Positions 19,490 to 30,975 are shown, counted from the stretch's first letter. The stretch is 64,000 bases of DNA from Clitoria ternatea (GCA_037962975.1 CM075674.1:41864501-41928500); one strand, 5' to 3'. The notes: generated by a model not told the origin, from the letters alone. Numbers and translations: made by a program.

Positions 19490-20922
19490 AGGGAAGATTT
19501 GAAGTTTTAGAGTTCAAGCATGTGCCCAGAGAGGAAAACACCAGAGCGGACATCTTGTCAAGACTTGCAAGTACAAAGCAGCCCGGCAGCACAACAACGG
19601 TGGTTCAAAGCACTTTGGCATCACCTAGCATACCTCTGTACCCTTCTCTGAATGCTGTCATGGTAAGCTATCCATATGAGGATTCTTGGGTCATTCCCTA
19701 TATTCGCTATCTGGCTGATGGTCAACTTCCCACTGATGAGAAGGAGAGGAGACGAGTGAAGAGGGAGCTACCATATTTTACTATGGTTGATGATGTTCTC
19801 TACAAAAGGGGATTCTCTGTCCCATATCTTTTGTGTTTGAGAGAGGATGAGGTTCAAGCAGTTTTGGAGGAAGTGCACGAGGGGCAGTGCGGGCACCATG
19901 CTGGGGGTCGAAGCCTAATGAGAAAGGTCCTCAGGGCTGGATATTGGTGGCCCACCGTGAAGCAAGACTCTGCAGATTTTGTAAAGAAATACGACGCTTG
20001 TCAAAGATTTTCCAACCTCCACTATACACCGGCACAAGAGCTTTCCTCGTCCGCTGTGCCTTGGCCGTTTTACCAGTGGGGCCTTGACATTTTGGGCCCG
20101 TTCCCCACTGTGCCAGGAGGTATCAAATATTTGATCGTGGGAGTGGATTACTTCACCAAATGGATTGAAGCTGAGCCCGTAGTGCACATTACTTCTACAC
20201 GAACAAGGCGTTTCGTGTATGAAAACATCATAGCTCGATTCGGGGTGCCAGGGCGGATTGTGACTGACAACGACACCCAGTTCACAGACAAGAAGTTCAC
20301 AGATTTGCTTGAGGGACTAGGGACAATCCAGATATTTTCGTCTGTCGAACACCCTCAGACCAATGGCCAAGCGGAGGTAGCCAATCGAGAAGTGTTAAAG
20401 GGGTTGAAGAAGCGTCTGGGAGAAGCGAAGGGAGGATGGACTGACCAGCTATGTCATGTTTTATGGGCATACCGCACCATGCCTCATTCTTCAACTAACG
20501 AATCCCTATACCGGTTAACGTACGGGGTTGAGGCGATGATTCCAGTGGAGCTACAAACAAGATCGGCTCGTGTGGAGTATTTTTCAGCTGAAGATAACAA
20601 CGCCAATTTGGCATCAGAACTGGACGTCCTCCAGGAGTTGAGGGAAAAGGCTTTTGTCAGAGATCAGGCAGTAAAAGCAAAGGCAGCACTCCGGTATAAT
20701 AAACGTGTCCAGTACAGAGCTTTCAACACCGGAGATCTTATTTTGAGAAAGGCGAGTGTGGGGAATAAATTCGCTCACCAAGGAAAGCTAGCACCGACGT
20801 GGGAAGGTCCTTATAGAGTTTCTGAAGTGACTGGAAAAGGGTCATACCGGTTGGAAGAACTTGATGGAACTCCAATCCGCAACAAATGGAACACTCAGAA
20901 CTTACGTGTTTATTACAGCTAG
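19474..20922 (+). CDS. Element B integrase (shifted frame)
   Basis: This frame overlaps the previous one and completes the second RNase H (REENTRADILSRLAS), then integrase. The zinc-binding part shows H-x-H around 19890-19920 and a Cys pair near 20000, where the usual first Cys is Tyr (KKYDACQ). The catalytic core has WGLDILGPFP, VTDNDTQF and HPQTNGQAEVANRE, giving the D, D, E residues. It ends with the GDLILRKA and W.GPYRV motifs of gypsy integrases. Integrase inserts the DNA copy into the genome. In an intact element it would be the C-terminus of one polyprotein; here a 1-base deletion near 19474 separates it. Confidence 0.9.
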   Translation: MFNKLKGRFEVLEFKHVPREENTRADILSRLASTKQPGSTTTVVQSTLASPSIPLYPSLNAVMVSYPYEDSWVIPYIRYLADGQLPTDEKERRRVKRELPYFTMVDDVLYKRGFSVPYLLCLREDEVQAVLEEVHEGQCGHHAGGRSLMRKVLRAGYWWPTVKQDSADFVKKYDACQRFSNLHYTPAQELSSSAVPWPFYQWGLDILGPFPTVPGGIKYLIVGVDYFTKWIEAEPVVHITSTRTRRFVYENIIARFGVPGRIVTDNDTQFTDKKFTDLLEGLGTIQIFSSVEHPQTNGQAEVANREVLKGLKKRLGEAKGGWTDQLCHVLWAYRTMPHSSTNESLYRLTYGVEAMIPVELQTRSARVEYFSAEDNNANLASELDVLQELREKAFVRDQAVKAKAALRYNKRVQYRAFNTGDLILRKASVGNKFAHQGKLAPTWEGPYRVSEVTGKGSYRLEELDGTPIRNKWNTQNLRVYYS

Positions 20923-22489
20923 TTAGTAAGACGGCGTGTACTCTTTTTCCTTACTTGAGTTTTTTCCCATCGGGTTTTCTCAAGAAGGTTTTAACGAGGC
21001 ATGACCCCAACTACGCTCTCTTTGTAATGTACTTTCAATCTTAATGAGAATACAGTTTAACTGCCCTATCGCTCTCACTTTTCTTATGTGTTGCAATTTA
21101 TAGCCGTAGCTTAACACGCATACACCTCAGGACGGAGGAATTCAACTACCAATTCTGTAGTTGATGATGTAACTCCTTGAGGGACTGATGAAGACCCCTC
21201 AGGACGGATGATCTCAATCACACATCGTGTGTTTTGACGATGTAACTCCTTAAGGTGGAATGGGTTGTAGGGCTGGTCCTTTTTCAAGGCCACAAACCGA
21301 ACCCCATTCGAAGACCAAATGGGTTGTAGGGCTGGTCCTTTTTCAAGGCCACAAACCGAACCCCATTCGAAGACAACATGGGTTGTAGGGCTGGTCCTTT
21401 TTCAAGGCCACAAACCGAACCCCATTCGAAGACCAAATGGGTTGTAGGGCTGGTCCTTTTTCAAGGCCACAAACCGAACCCCATTCAAAGACAACATGGG
21501 TTATAGGGCTGGTCCTTTTTCAAAGCCACAAACCGAACCCCATTCGAAGACCACATGGGTTGTAGGGCTGGTCCTTTCTTAAGGCCACAAACCGAACCCC
21601 ATTCGAAGACCAAATGGGTTGTAGGGCTGGTCTTTTTTCAAGGCCACAAATCGAACCCCATTCGAAGACAACATGGGTTATAGGGCTGGTCCTTTTTTAA
21701 GGCCACAAACCGAACCCCATTCGAAGACAACATGGGTTGTAGGGCTGGTCCTTCCTCAAGGCCATAAACCGAACCCCATACGAAGGCTTGGGCGCAGTAG
21801 GCTGGTTCATACAGAAAACCACGCTGAACCCCGAGTAACGGGCGCAGTAGGTTCAGGATTAGCCCTGATCCGAACCCCGTGTTGAAGGCTTGGATTGTAG
21901 GATTGCACCGAACTCCAAGTACGGTTAGTAGGATCGAACCGAACACCATGTGAAGACTTGAGATGTAGGACCAAATCGAACCTCAAGAGAAAGGCGTAAA
22001 GCTTACCCTTGTCAAAGTTGTACCAAAATTCAAAGGCAATGTCCGTCCTCAATTATGAAATATCCACCACAGAGCGGTTGAACGCTAACGTACCCGCTCT
22101 ACACCTTCGAGGACAGATGAGCATTTCTATCTTTTTAAGAAGTTAAAAGGTAATTCTTGAGATAAAATTTCCCTTCCCAATGTACTTATACTTGGGGACA
22201 GGGCATGCTTTAACTTAATTATTGCTTCTTTGTTACAATTTGTTATCTTAATCCGGTGTGATAAGTACGCTTTAAGCAGCTAGGTAACCACACAGAACAG
22301 ATTCACAAAGCATTGAAAACAATAAAGTGTTTTGTATAGCACTAAGTTATCCAGCAATCATACATTCGACGCAAGCAGTTGAAGAGAAGCAACAGTAAAT
22401 TTTATTTCCAAAAATAAGAAATTATGCAGGTCACAAAGTAGTTAAAGACTGGAGCTGATCCCAGTACACAGCTATGAATAAAGCATAAA
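20923..22489 (+). other. Element B region between integrase and antisense gene
   Basis: About 1.57 kb of 3' untranslated sequence on the element strand. It contains CCTCAGGACGGA-type words twice (21125-21200), the 59-bp array (21261-21791) and degraded copies of its GAACCCC word to about 21980. The remainder is AT-rich and carries nothing I can name. ORFs here only follow the repeat. Confidence 0.7.
21261..21791. repeat. 59-bp tandem repeat, nine copies
   Basis: The word TGGGTTGTAGGGCTGGTC, or a close variant, starts at 21261, 21320, 21379, 21438, 21497, 21556, 21615, 21674 and 21733, exactly 59 bp apart each time. Copies differ by a few substitutions. 3' untranslated regions of Tat/Ogre elements are a known source of plant satellites. 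Confidence 0.95.
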
Positions 22490-23904
22490 TTAAGAGTCTG
22501 GTGCCTGATCCTCCGCAGTGGGCACTCCTGTCCTCTCCTTTTTGTCCTCTGCTCCAGCTTGGGCACCTTCTTGCGTTTCAGCTCCAGAGGCAGCGATGGA
22601 CGTTGTTGGCTCCATACTTTGACCTTCTGGAAGGGGAGGCAGTTCATACAGAGATGCACGAGGTTCATGGTGCGAGCCGTCCTTATGTACTTCGACAAGT
22701 TTTCCCCCATGGAATTCGAAGAACGGATCCAATCCGTACAGATTCAGCTTCACTCCAGGGTTACGATAATAAACTTGATGGAGGGCCAGGCCAAAGGATT
22801 CATACGCCACATTTTTGCATATCTCCAAGGCTTTGGCAGCTTTGGCCTTCGCAGCAGTTAATCTTCTTTGAACCTTGGCAAAATCCTCTTCTGAAGGCCC
22901 AGCACTCACACCACCCTTCTTGAGTTCTTCAATTTGGGCTTGCATCTCCTTCCGAAGGCTCTCCCACTCCCCAAGGTCTTTGTTGCGACCGTCCTCCATA
23001 ATTTTGAGATCGTCAGCAAGCTTAGCCGATCTCTTCTTCTCCAGTTGTAATTCTTCTTCGAGGAGGGGTATGGATTTGTTCTATTTTTGAAGGTCAGCAA
23101 CTTCCCGCTCTAGAGCCTTGTTGGCAAAATGAACTTGGCTTGCCTCCTCAGTTTTCCTCTGGAGCGTCTCCTTGGTTTTCTTCAATTCCGACTCCACGCC
23201 TCTTTGAACTTCAGCTTGTTTGGCCGCCCATGTCTCCTTCACCGCGAGTTCGGTTTCAAGTTTTTCAACCTGCTCCATATAATCTGCCTTCTCGCTCAGG
23301 GAATCAAGGAGGCTGGACAGTTCATCCAGCTGCCAACGCCCGGCCTTACAAGCACCTCGAACCCCAGCAGCGTCGAGGGAGGGGCGGAGGCAATACCTTG
23401 CTTTTGGAAGAGTGGGGGGCATGGACCCTTGAAACCATAAGTATGGGGAGAGGAAGGAATCGCGTGGAGGGTCAAACGCTGGAGGAGGACCATTCCCGGA
23501 GTCCGGCTCTAAAGCATTCTGTGAAGAAGGGGTAGAGGATTCAGGAACGGGCTTCTTTCCCTTATCCTTCTTCAATCCAGTTTCTTCGAGCGTTTTCTGA
23601 CGCTTCTTCACAGGGTCATCAGAGGAGGGCTTTTCTTGATCTGCCTTTTTAACAAGGTGCCTCTTTTTCTTCTTCTTCTCTGGGACGGCCTCCTCGTCGC
23701 CCGCTTCAGTGGCCTCAGCTTGTTTTTCTGTTTCCTCCTCATCAAAGAGAGGAACCTCTTCACCTACTGCAGAGGTCAGGGGAATGAGGGGAGTTTTGGT
23801 GGCGTTCCTCTTCGCCTGGATCTTATTCTCCTCAGAGGAGGAATCACCGTCAGCCATCATGGTCTTTAGCGACAACATCTCTGGGCAGGCTCTTTCGATT
23901 TGTT
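22490..23904 (-). CDS. Element B antisense gene, exon 2
   Basis: On the minus strand the frame is open from the acceptor at 23905 to the stop at 22490, except for one TAG at 23083-23081. The product is hydrophilic: an acidic start (DGDSSSEEN), a lysine-rich stretch that looks like a nuclear signal (EKKKKKRHLVKKA, VKKRQK), then coiled coils rich in E, K and Q and a short C-terminal region with YYRNPGVKLNLYGLDP. This half of Tat-type antisense proteins has no known function. Splicing to exon 1 keeps the frame. The TAG lies in the coiled coil and looks like a decayed CAG. Confidence 0.65.
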
Positions 23905-23999
23905 CTGCAAAACAAGAAAGGTTGAGTTAGCACATAAGAAGAAAAAATAATCAGAACGGAATAACTATACAACACAAATAGAGTAAGAGCGGATATTAC
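23905..23999 (-). other. Intron of element B antisense gene (95 nt)
   Basis: The donor CTCC^GTAATA is at 23999 and the acceptor TTTTGCAG^AACA ends at 23905 on the minus strand, with a T-rich 3' part. Splicing joins a 1-base phase to a 2-base phase and keeps the frame open into exon 2. Inferred from sequence only. Confidence 0.6.
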
Positions 24000-25156
24000 G
24001 GAGGTAGGTGTTTCAGATGTCATCCTCTGCCAAGAGGAGCCTGCTGGAAAATCCTTTGAGGGTCTTCGAGGCCGTCTGCATGGCGCTCAAGACCTCAACA
24101 GAATGAGAGGAGAGTTCACTCTCATCTGTGTAATAAGCACGACTCATGAGGAGAAAATGCTCGTGCGTCCAGCTAAGAGGAAACTTGGTAAATCCCTCCT
24201 TGTTTCGCCAGAAGACCGGCTTATTCGGTTGAATACGGACCCGCGTGTAGTAATGCTTGAAGGAGCGTCCATCCACCTTCGTGGATTCCGTATAAGATTT
24301 GAAATTTACCACCCTTGAGTCACTACGGAGGGTAATGAACCCAAGGCCGCCCTTCTTATTAGCACGGCGGACCACTTGGCAATAGTAGAACAGTTTGGCC
24401 ATAGTGGCGGAGAAGTTGAAATGCTCCCCCAGAATCTCCAGAGCCCGGACCAGACCCCAACCGTTGGGATGCAGTTGTGTAGGGGCGCAGTCTAAGAAGC
24501 GTAGAACGGCCATCTGGAATTCCGTCATGGGGAAGCGTACCCCCAATTTCAAGAAGACGAAGTCGTACATGTAGACCGACCTCTCATCAGGGATTCTGTG
24601 GCATACTCTCTCAGAGGGACATGGTGCCAGCACAGCGTATCGCGCTTTGTATTTCTTATCTGAGTATATTTTGCAGCAGAAAAAGACCGTGCAGTCTTCC
24701 TCACTCGCATGGTGCGAAAGGATCTCTAGGAATTCCTCTTCCACCCAGCAGTAGGGTTTCTCCCTGTTGAGCTTTTCCCAGTCAAGCCGGTGTGCCACAA
24801 CGTTGACACATCCTTCAGCAGAGCGGAGAACTGGTGTTTTTCCACGTCCCGAAAGATCCATAGTTGTGCAGGCACGGTGGAACGCGTACGTGCTGTGGTA
24901 AAAAGCAACATCGTCAGAGAGATAACCTTCAGCACTTGACCCTTCATCAGAGCGGCTGGTAGCCCTCGAGTCAAGGGAAACCTCAGAGCGACGTTGGGAA
25001 GAGGACGCTCGTGAGGAAGAAGCTTCAGCTCTCTGAGCGATGAGGCCCAGCCACAGGAAGATTCACTAGAATCCTCCCACCACGGTGGCTAAGGGGGACA
25101 CGAGAGCCAAAACTCCCCCTGTTTGAAGGACCAGCGTTGCCTGCTCTAGGGCGCAT
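24000..25156 (-). CDS. Element B antisense gene, exon 1 (gypsy-type 'transposase' domain)
   Basis: The start is an ATG at 25156-25154 in a CCACC context, 5' of a Ser/Arg-rich N-terminus. The main body (24861-24013, 282 codons) contains RSVYMYDFVFLKLGVRFPMT, AVLRFLDCAPTQLHPNGW and RALEILGEHF, the pattern of plant proteins annotated as 'putative gypsy type transposon' (Pfam PF04195). Despite the name no catalytic role is known. Tat-lineage elements such as Grande and Retand are known for antisense ORFs here. Lesions: a 1-base shift near 25040 between the N-terminus and the body, and TGA at 24015-24013, twelve bases before the donor. Confidence 0.7.
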
Positions 25157-25324
25157 GGTGGAAACAGAATGAACAAAAATTGCAAGGAGTTGAAGGAAAG
25201 GGAGGTTACCTAAAGGAAGAAGATCTTTGAGAAGTTTGAAGACGGCAGAGAAATTTCCAAGAAATTTGAGCAGAGGTTCACTAAGCTTGAAAACAAGAGT
25301 GGATTCCAAAATCTGCTAAGAGCC

Positions 25325-25334
25325 CCTTTTATAG
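25325..25334 (-). promoter_or_regulatory. TATA box of the antisense gene
   Basis: CTATAAAAGG on the minus strand lies about 170 bases upstream of the antisense ATG (25156). It is independent of the LTR promoters. Confidence 0.6.
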
Positions 25335-25830
25335 GTAACGAGGAGGCATAGTGTTCCGTCGAAGGTCACAATGCTTGCCTCAAAACGCAACCTTTCAAAT
25401 TGAAACGACTCCGTCGTTTCGTCACGTACGAGCACGAAAATGGTAACGTTTCAGTAAACGTTTTGGCAAAATGGGCCCCCCTTTCAGTTTGAATCCAGGC
25501 CCAATAAGCCCAATCGACAGTTACACTCTTGGATAATGATGGCTCGTGCGTAAAAAATGCATTTAATGTCCAATCATGCCATGCGCATTTAATTCCTTTC
25601 AACCACTTTTCGAATACCAAGGGTTTTGATTCTCAAAGACTCTTGGGATTTCCATCATTTATTTTACGCTGTCTGAATCCGTTTTACACAGCACAAGAAG
25701 AGCGGTCACTCGTTTATTAGAGCGGTTGCAACAGAGCTTCCAGAGACCTTCCAGAATGTACCACCGGCATCCAGACTTCTCTAGAGTTGTGTAGCTCATA
25801 TGAGCAACTTAACAGTCCCTCATACAAGCT

Positions 25831-25840
25831 AGGGGACAGA
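25831..25840 (+). other. Element B polypurine tract
   Basis: AGGGGACAGA immediately before the 3' LTR, the usual place for the plus-strand primer. Confidence 0.7.
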
Positions 25841-26640
25841 TGATCCGGTCTGGATACCGGCCCCGATCTTGTGACGTCAGAGTGACCTCATATAAGGAAA
25901 ACCGGTGTCCTGGTTCAACATTACCACACCGGATATCCGATGTCTGGCCTTCCGTTCTCATCTCACAACCGCCCCACTTATTTTCTCTATAACGGATCAT
26001 TGTTCATTTTCACAGAACACTTATATAACTGTTAGTTTCTCAGTCACAGCGAGATAAGAGCCCCTAATAATTTATCAGCGAAGATACTGAATGTAGCAAA
26101 ATATGTCACGTCAATGGCCTCAGAAAGCAAGTACATGTGTCAGCAGATTATGCGGAAAGGTGATTATCCTCTCTTCTTCCTATGGGATCGTACTCTGATA
26201 ATTGACCTACCCCCCTGACACACTCTGAGTACTGAGCCACTTTGATTGACACACGTCACACGCTATCAGAACCAAGGGGCCCACTTACACCCAACGATTC
26301 ATTTCCTACGTTCAACTATAAATAGCTCATTTCAATACACATGCAAGGTGATGTTGTTCTAACTTACGCTTTACTATTACATCGCTTGAGCATTCACTGA
26401 GTTCTTACACTCTTCTAACTTGAGCGTCGGAGAATCTTCGCAGGTGGCACCACCTTTCGCCCCCCTACAACGTGAAACGCTGGTGTGAAGGATCTCCAGG
26501 ATAACAAGACCGGCTTCTCCCACTGAGAGACTGGATTAATACACCGGATACTCACTATTCCGATGTGCAAACCCTAAAAACACCTATATTCTTGTGGCTG
26601 GTCCCACACCGGATCCTAGACCCCGGTTCAGACCAGTTCA
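25841..26640 (+). repeat. Element B 3' LTR
   Basis: 800 bp, differing from the 5' LTR at 11 positions by eye. Its promoter (TATA at 26317-26325) points straight into the Ogre 2 ORF1 remnant, whose ATG at 26642 is one base past the LTR. Confidence 0.95.
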
Positions 26641-26641
26641 A

Positions 26642-28549
26642 ATGGAAATTAACATAAGATCAAGTGATCAGGAAATGAAGGCAACTGGTTTGAAATGTTT
26701 GTTACACCTCAAAATCATGAAATCAAATACTAGTAATCTGTTATCCTTGGGAAAACGGATGGATATTACTCAAAAAGTGACCTGTGCAAGGAAGTATGGA
26801 AAGATCCTGAAATTCTTGGAAGTTGAAGTGCAAGAGGGGGACCTTACTGCTCTAGCCCCAGTATTATGATTCCCCTCTCTGTTGTTTTACATTTAAGGAC
26901 TTCCAATTAGCTCCTAATCTAGAGGAATTTGAGCAGATATTTGGCTTGCCATTGGAAGATTTGAAACCTTATTGACAGACCGAACATCATGCTTCTATTT
27001 TCAGTGTAGCTCGTGTTCTCAAGATAGATCCTAAGATTCTTGAAAAGGATCAATTAAATAGGAATCAGATTTCAGGCTTCGCACTAACTTTCTTTGAGCA
27101 GCAACTCCTTAGTCAGGCAGGGAAAGGCAATGGGATGCCTTTATTGACACTTTGGCATTAGCCATTTATGGTGTGGTCCTTTTCCCCAGTCCTGATAATT
27201 ACATTGATTTCAAGGCAATTGATGTTTTCCTGGCTCGAAAGCTTAGAGGAGAAAGTTCTATTACCACTGTCTTTTGTACAATGGATTCTTGTCACAACCA
27301 GAATGGGAAAAAGATCGTCTGTTATCTACCTGCGTTGTATTTGTGGCTTACTTCTCATGTATTCAATCAAGTTAGAAAGATCGAATATCTTCTCTCTGAT
27401 TTGAAGCTCCTTCGGTTAACTAAGAAGACTAATAGGGAATGGGCAGGACATCTAGTAAGTTTGTCTACAAACATGATTTCGGGGTACCCTCAGTGGATGA
27501 ATATGGATTCCATTATTTACTACTATAGGAAATTTCCCAATGTACCTCTCATGGGAACTCAAGGATGCATCAACTATAATCCTATCATTTCAAAAAGACA
27601 GCTTGCTTATCCTATGCTTCAACCTCTGGAAGAAGAAACGGTAACACCTTTCCTTCATTACTATATAGAGGGGAACAGTGCTTCTATTATCCAAACTGTC
27701 ATTGAGGCTTGGTCGAAGGTTCATAGGAAGGGAAAAGAGTTAGGTGTCCGAAGTTATGCTGTAAAGGAAAGTTACCACCAATGGATTTCAAATAAGGTAA
27801 CTGTTATCAAGTTACCCTTCAAAGATCATAGTGCACATGTAAAAAATACACTTCCCACTGAAGGAGAAGAGATTGAAAACCTGAAAAGAAAGCTAGCTGA
27901 AATGACGAAGAAAAATCAAGCATTGGAGGATGAATTAATCAAGATTCAACAAGACAATGCTTCCCTTAAGAGAAAAACATGTGAATTAGAAACTGCCTTT
28001 AAAGATGTCAGTAAGAAGCAGCGAATTAAAAGAGAACATACAAGGCAATTGGATCAATGCCTCCAAACAGCAAACATCCAATTGAAAACCAAAGAGAAGC
28101 AAAAGGATGATATATTGGCTGACAAAGGGCGGTTACGAGAAATTTTAGCCAAGACAAAAGAAGAAGCTCAAGTTCAAAAGAACCTTATGCAAGCACAAAC
28201 TGATGAACTGGAACAACAAGTCAGAGATGTCGTTAGTGCTTGCGAGCGTGAGATAAATAAGGAAAAATGGCAAGCCATGGAAGATAAAGATAGATATGAA
28301 GATATTATACGTTTAATGACCCTAGAGAGGGTTTAGTTGGAAAGTCTTGTCTATTCTTGGAGAAACTATTTTTCTAACTTAGTCAGTCTTGCTAGTAGAA
28401 CACTTAGAGATATTCCTCACCTGTTGATGAAGGCCGAAGCAATGATGAATCAACTTTCTACACCGGAAGAAATTGTAACATTCATTCAATACTGCAAGGG
28501 GCGATTGGATGAAATAAAGGTCTTGATTGCTAGAGTGAGAGAGAATTGA
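26642..28549 (+). pseudogene. Ogre 2 ORF1 (decayed)
   Basis: Homologue of the 643-codon ORF1 at 7101-5170. It starts MEINIRSS at the ATG regenerated by the element B target duplication. Frameshifts near 26865 and 27100 and stops such as TGA near 26976 and TAG at 28334-28336 break it. The longest open piece is 27152-28336, which covers the AIYGVVLFP block and most of the coiled coil. The last piece (28337-28549) matches the C-terminus (YCKGRLDEIKVLIARVREN). Function unknown, as for the intact copy. Confidence 0.85.
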
Positions 28550-28838
28550 TTTTGATTTGTTGTAGCAAATAATGTATCAGAACCTGTTGAACAATGAATA
28601 AATCTCATGTTGAATTTCCATTTTTTTCCTAACTTAGTACTTTAGAAAAAGATATTCTAAAAGAAAGGTTTATCTTTGCTTACCGATATTTAAAATTCAT
28701 CATGTATTTACTTTACATCTCTTTATGTCATTTAACAATACTTGTTTCTGTACAAAAGGGGGTTTCTTTGTATTTACTCATATCACGGGGAGAGAGGGCT
28801 CAAAGCATCCTTATCAAACCCGACTGCAAACAAGACTT

Positions 28839-29139
28839 ATGGCAGAGCCAGAAAGCTCAATTGAAGAGATGAGGAATGAACTTGGTCAGATCAAGGAACA
28901 GATGGCAGAAATACTTAAGCTCCTTGAAAAAAGAGGTACCGAAGGGGGGTCCTCTGTAGGAAATAGGGATCAAACATGCGCTCCTTAAGTTCAAGCTCAG
29001 GAAGGAAGCCCTATACCTTTGACTATACTCTTAAGTGATCCTACTCCAGTCACTGAAACTCCATTCATCTCACACGAACCTTACGGTATGCCACTGTCAC
29101 CTTTTGTTTCCCAAGACGGGAATGTTCAACAAGCATATG
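28839..29139 (+). pseudogene. Ogre 2 gag, first fragment
   Basis: The ATG at 28839 begins a coiled coil matching Ogre 1 gag (EIKQMAEILKLLEKRGTEGGSS-like block). The conserved basic peptide KHPYQTRLQTRL precedes it. A TAA at 28987 interrupts the linker. Element A then splits it at codon ...QAY|V; the frame resumes at 39949. Confidence 0.8.
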
Positions 29140-29732
29140 TGTAACATTCCTGGTATTTTAATAAAAATTATGGAGAGTGAAAAATATTAGCAAATGTTTT
29201 AGAGATTTATTTAATATATGATCTGCGTGAACCGGGGTCAAGGAATCCAGTGTCGGGCCGGTCTCAGATGTGAGGACCAAACAGTATTGAAGATCGGTTG
29301 TGCAGGGGAGAACGAACAAAGACGTGCTGTCTTGTGACTGATGCTTATCCGGTGTGCCTGGAGTGGTCTTGGATAAACCGGTGTGAGGAGAACGCCTAAC
29401 TCAGAATTATAGTCCGGATCAACCTCTTGTATGGCTGAGGCAAACGGATATGCATAACAAAGATGTAAGGATGGATGAAGTATTCGACCTCTCAAGCGTT
29501 AGCTCGGATTACCGAGGTGTGGGCACTACGTCTGGACACCGGTTGGCCGGTATCCAGCTCGGGTCGATACTCTTATGAAGTATTAGACAGTTACGAATAA
29601 TTAAACATTGTGAAAGCAAATAAGCGTAGTTGGCCGGTAATTATAAAAGAATCCAATATGATGAAATTGATTAAAAACTTTTAATGAGAATGCAAATGAA
29701 ATAGGGGAAAAGGCTGTTTTGCCCTTGAGCTT

Positions 29733-29741
29733 TATATAAAA
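29733..29741 (+). promoter_or_regulatory. TATA box of element A LTR
   Basis: TATATAAAA, followed by a C/T-rich leader. The copy in the 3' LTR is at 37471-37479. Confidence 0.6.
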
Positions 29742-30943
29742 GGAAATCCTCTCTCTCCCCTCTTCATTATTTACGAGCTACTTCGTCTTTTGGTCTGTCT
29801 CTCATTCTTCTTCATTTTCGCCTCTCATGTCACTGAGTTGCATGCACCGGAGGAGGACTCCGTTCGTGTTAAAGCTTCAATCGAACCCCATTCCTGTGAT
29901 CGTTGCCTCAAGGTGAGTCCACTGATCCATTTTATTTGTGGCTCCTTATCCCTTTCGTTTCTCTGGTAGCTAAGGACCATGCATGGCTGTGTTTGAGTCT
30001 GTTCTCCACTCTTTTGGTGAGTGTGAGCTCAAATGTGGCCTAAGAGCTGAGGGCATTGAGTTAACAGGTTTTTACATTCTGACCCCTAGGTAGTAGATTA
30101 AGCAACGAAAGACTGAGTGACGGAGCTGAGACTGCGAATCCCGTGCTCAGAGGAAGGGACCGACACCGAGAGCAGATCATCGAAGCGTGGAATCGAGGTA
30201 AGGGGGTGTTCAGGTTATGATTAATTAGAATAGGACTTACCTCCTATCCGAGCCGTTGATGGTATGAACAGGGTAAGAAAATGTTATTGAATGTTGTTGT
30301 GTACCTATGTTTGTGTATGTGTGACTGTGTAACCGATTAGTTGAGGATCGGGTGTGTGGCTGAGTTGATTATGTCATGAGCTTGAAATATTTAATGTTGA
30401 GATGATCGGTGTTATAATGTGAATTCGGGTTTGATAAGCAGGTCACCCGAGTGATGAGAAAGTGATGTTAATGGCCAAGTTTGATATGTGAAATGTGAAC
30501 TATATGTATAACTATGTGGTGTGGGACGGCCGACGGTATGTTATAGCCCCTCATTTCCGGCTCCCGTGGTTTTTGTGCCCAGTTGAGCTACCTAGTGGTC
30601 AAATAGGACCCAGTGGTCGAGGTGGAGAGTCAAGCAAGACTCGGTGAACCAAGCAGGGTTCACAGGGTGTCAAGTAGGACCCCCAGCTGAAGGCCGATCC
30701 TTTAGTATCCGGATACTAGGAGTCAGATTGCATGAGAGTCAGTGGTGATTATCGATGAATTTGATATATTTGCTAAGTTAAATGGATATGTTCACTGTGT
30801 GCAATGTGCTATAATTTCTGAGTGTGACTCGATAAATCTCCGAGTGAAAATTTAATATATTTGATGAGTATGAATTGTTATCTTTACTGAATGTTGTTGT
30901 TGGGTTTGCCGAGTGAACTACTACGATTTCCGAATGAGACTTA

Positions 30944-30975
<32 letters not shown>

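Larger units (their letters stand above)
14599..26640 (+). mobile_element. Element B: Tat/Retand-type Ty3/gypsy retrotransposon, complete
   Basis: The 12,042-bp element has 800-bp LTRs starting TG and ending CA and a perfect 5-bp target duplication AATGG (14594-14598 and 26641-26645). It carries a primer site, gag-pol on the plus strand, a tandem-repeat region, an antisense gene and a polypurine tract. The second RNase H after the first and the antisense ORF near the 3' LTR are known features of the Tat lineage. By eye the LTRs differ at 11 of 800 positions. With a grass-derived rate of 1.3e-8 per site per year that would be about half a million years, a rough figure. It inserted across the ATG of Ogre 2 ORF1. 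Confidence 0.93.

Noticed and set aside
21261..21791. CRISPR-like array (regular direct repeats)
   Set aside because: The whole 59-bp unit is conserved without unique spacers, and the setting is a plant retrotransposon.
21638..21949. Minus-strand ORF of 103 codons
   Set aside because: It is a translation of the 59-bp tandem repeat.
22501..23535. Plus-strand ORFs of 100-140 codons
   Set aside because: They are shadows opposite the antisense gene exon 2, whose coiled-coil codons read open on the other strand.
30946..30972. (AT)n run, also at 38687-38700, 51036-51062 and 56418-56434
   Set aside because: Ordinary microsatellites within LTRs; they differ in length between LTR copies and need no special explanation.
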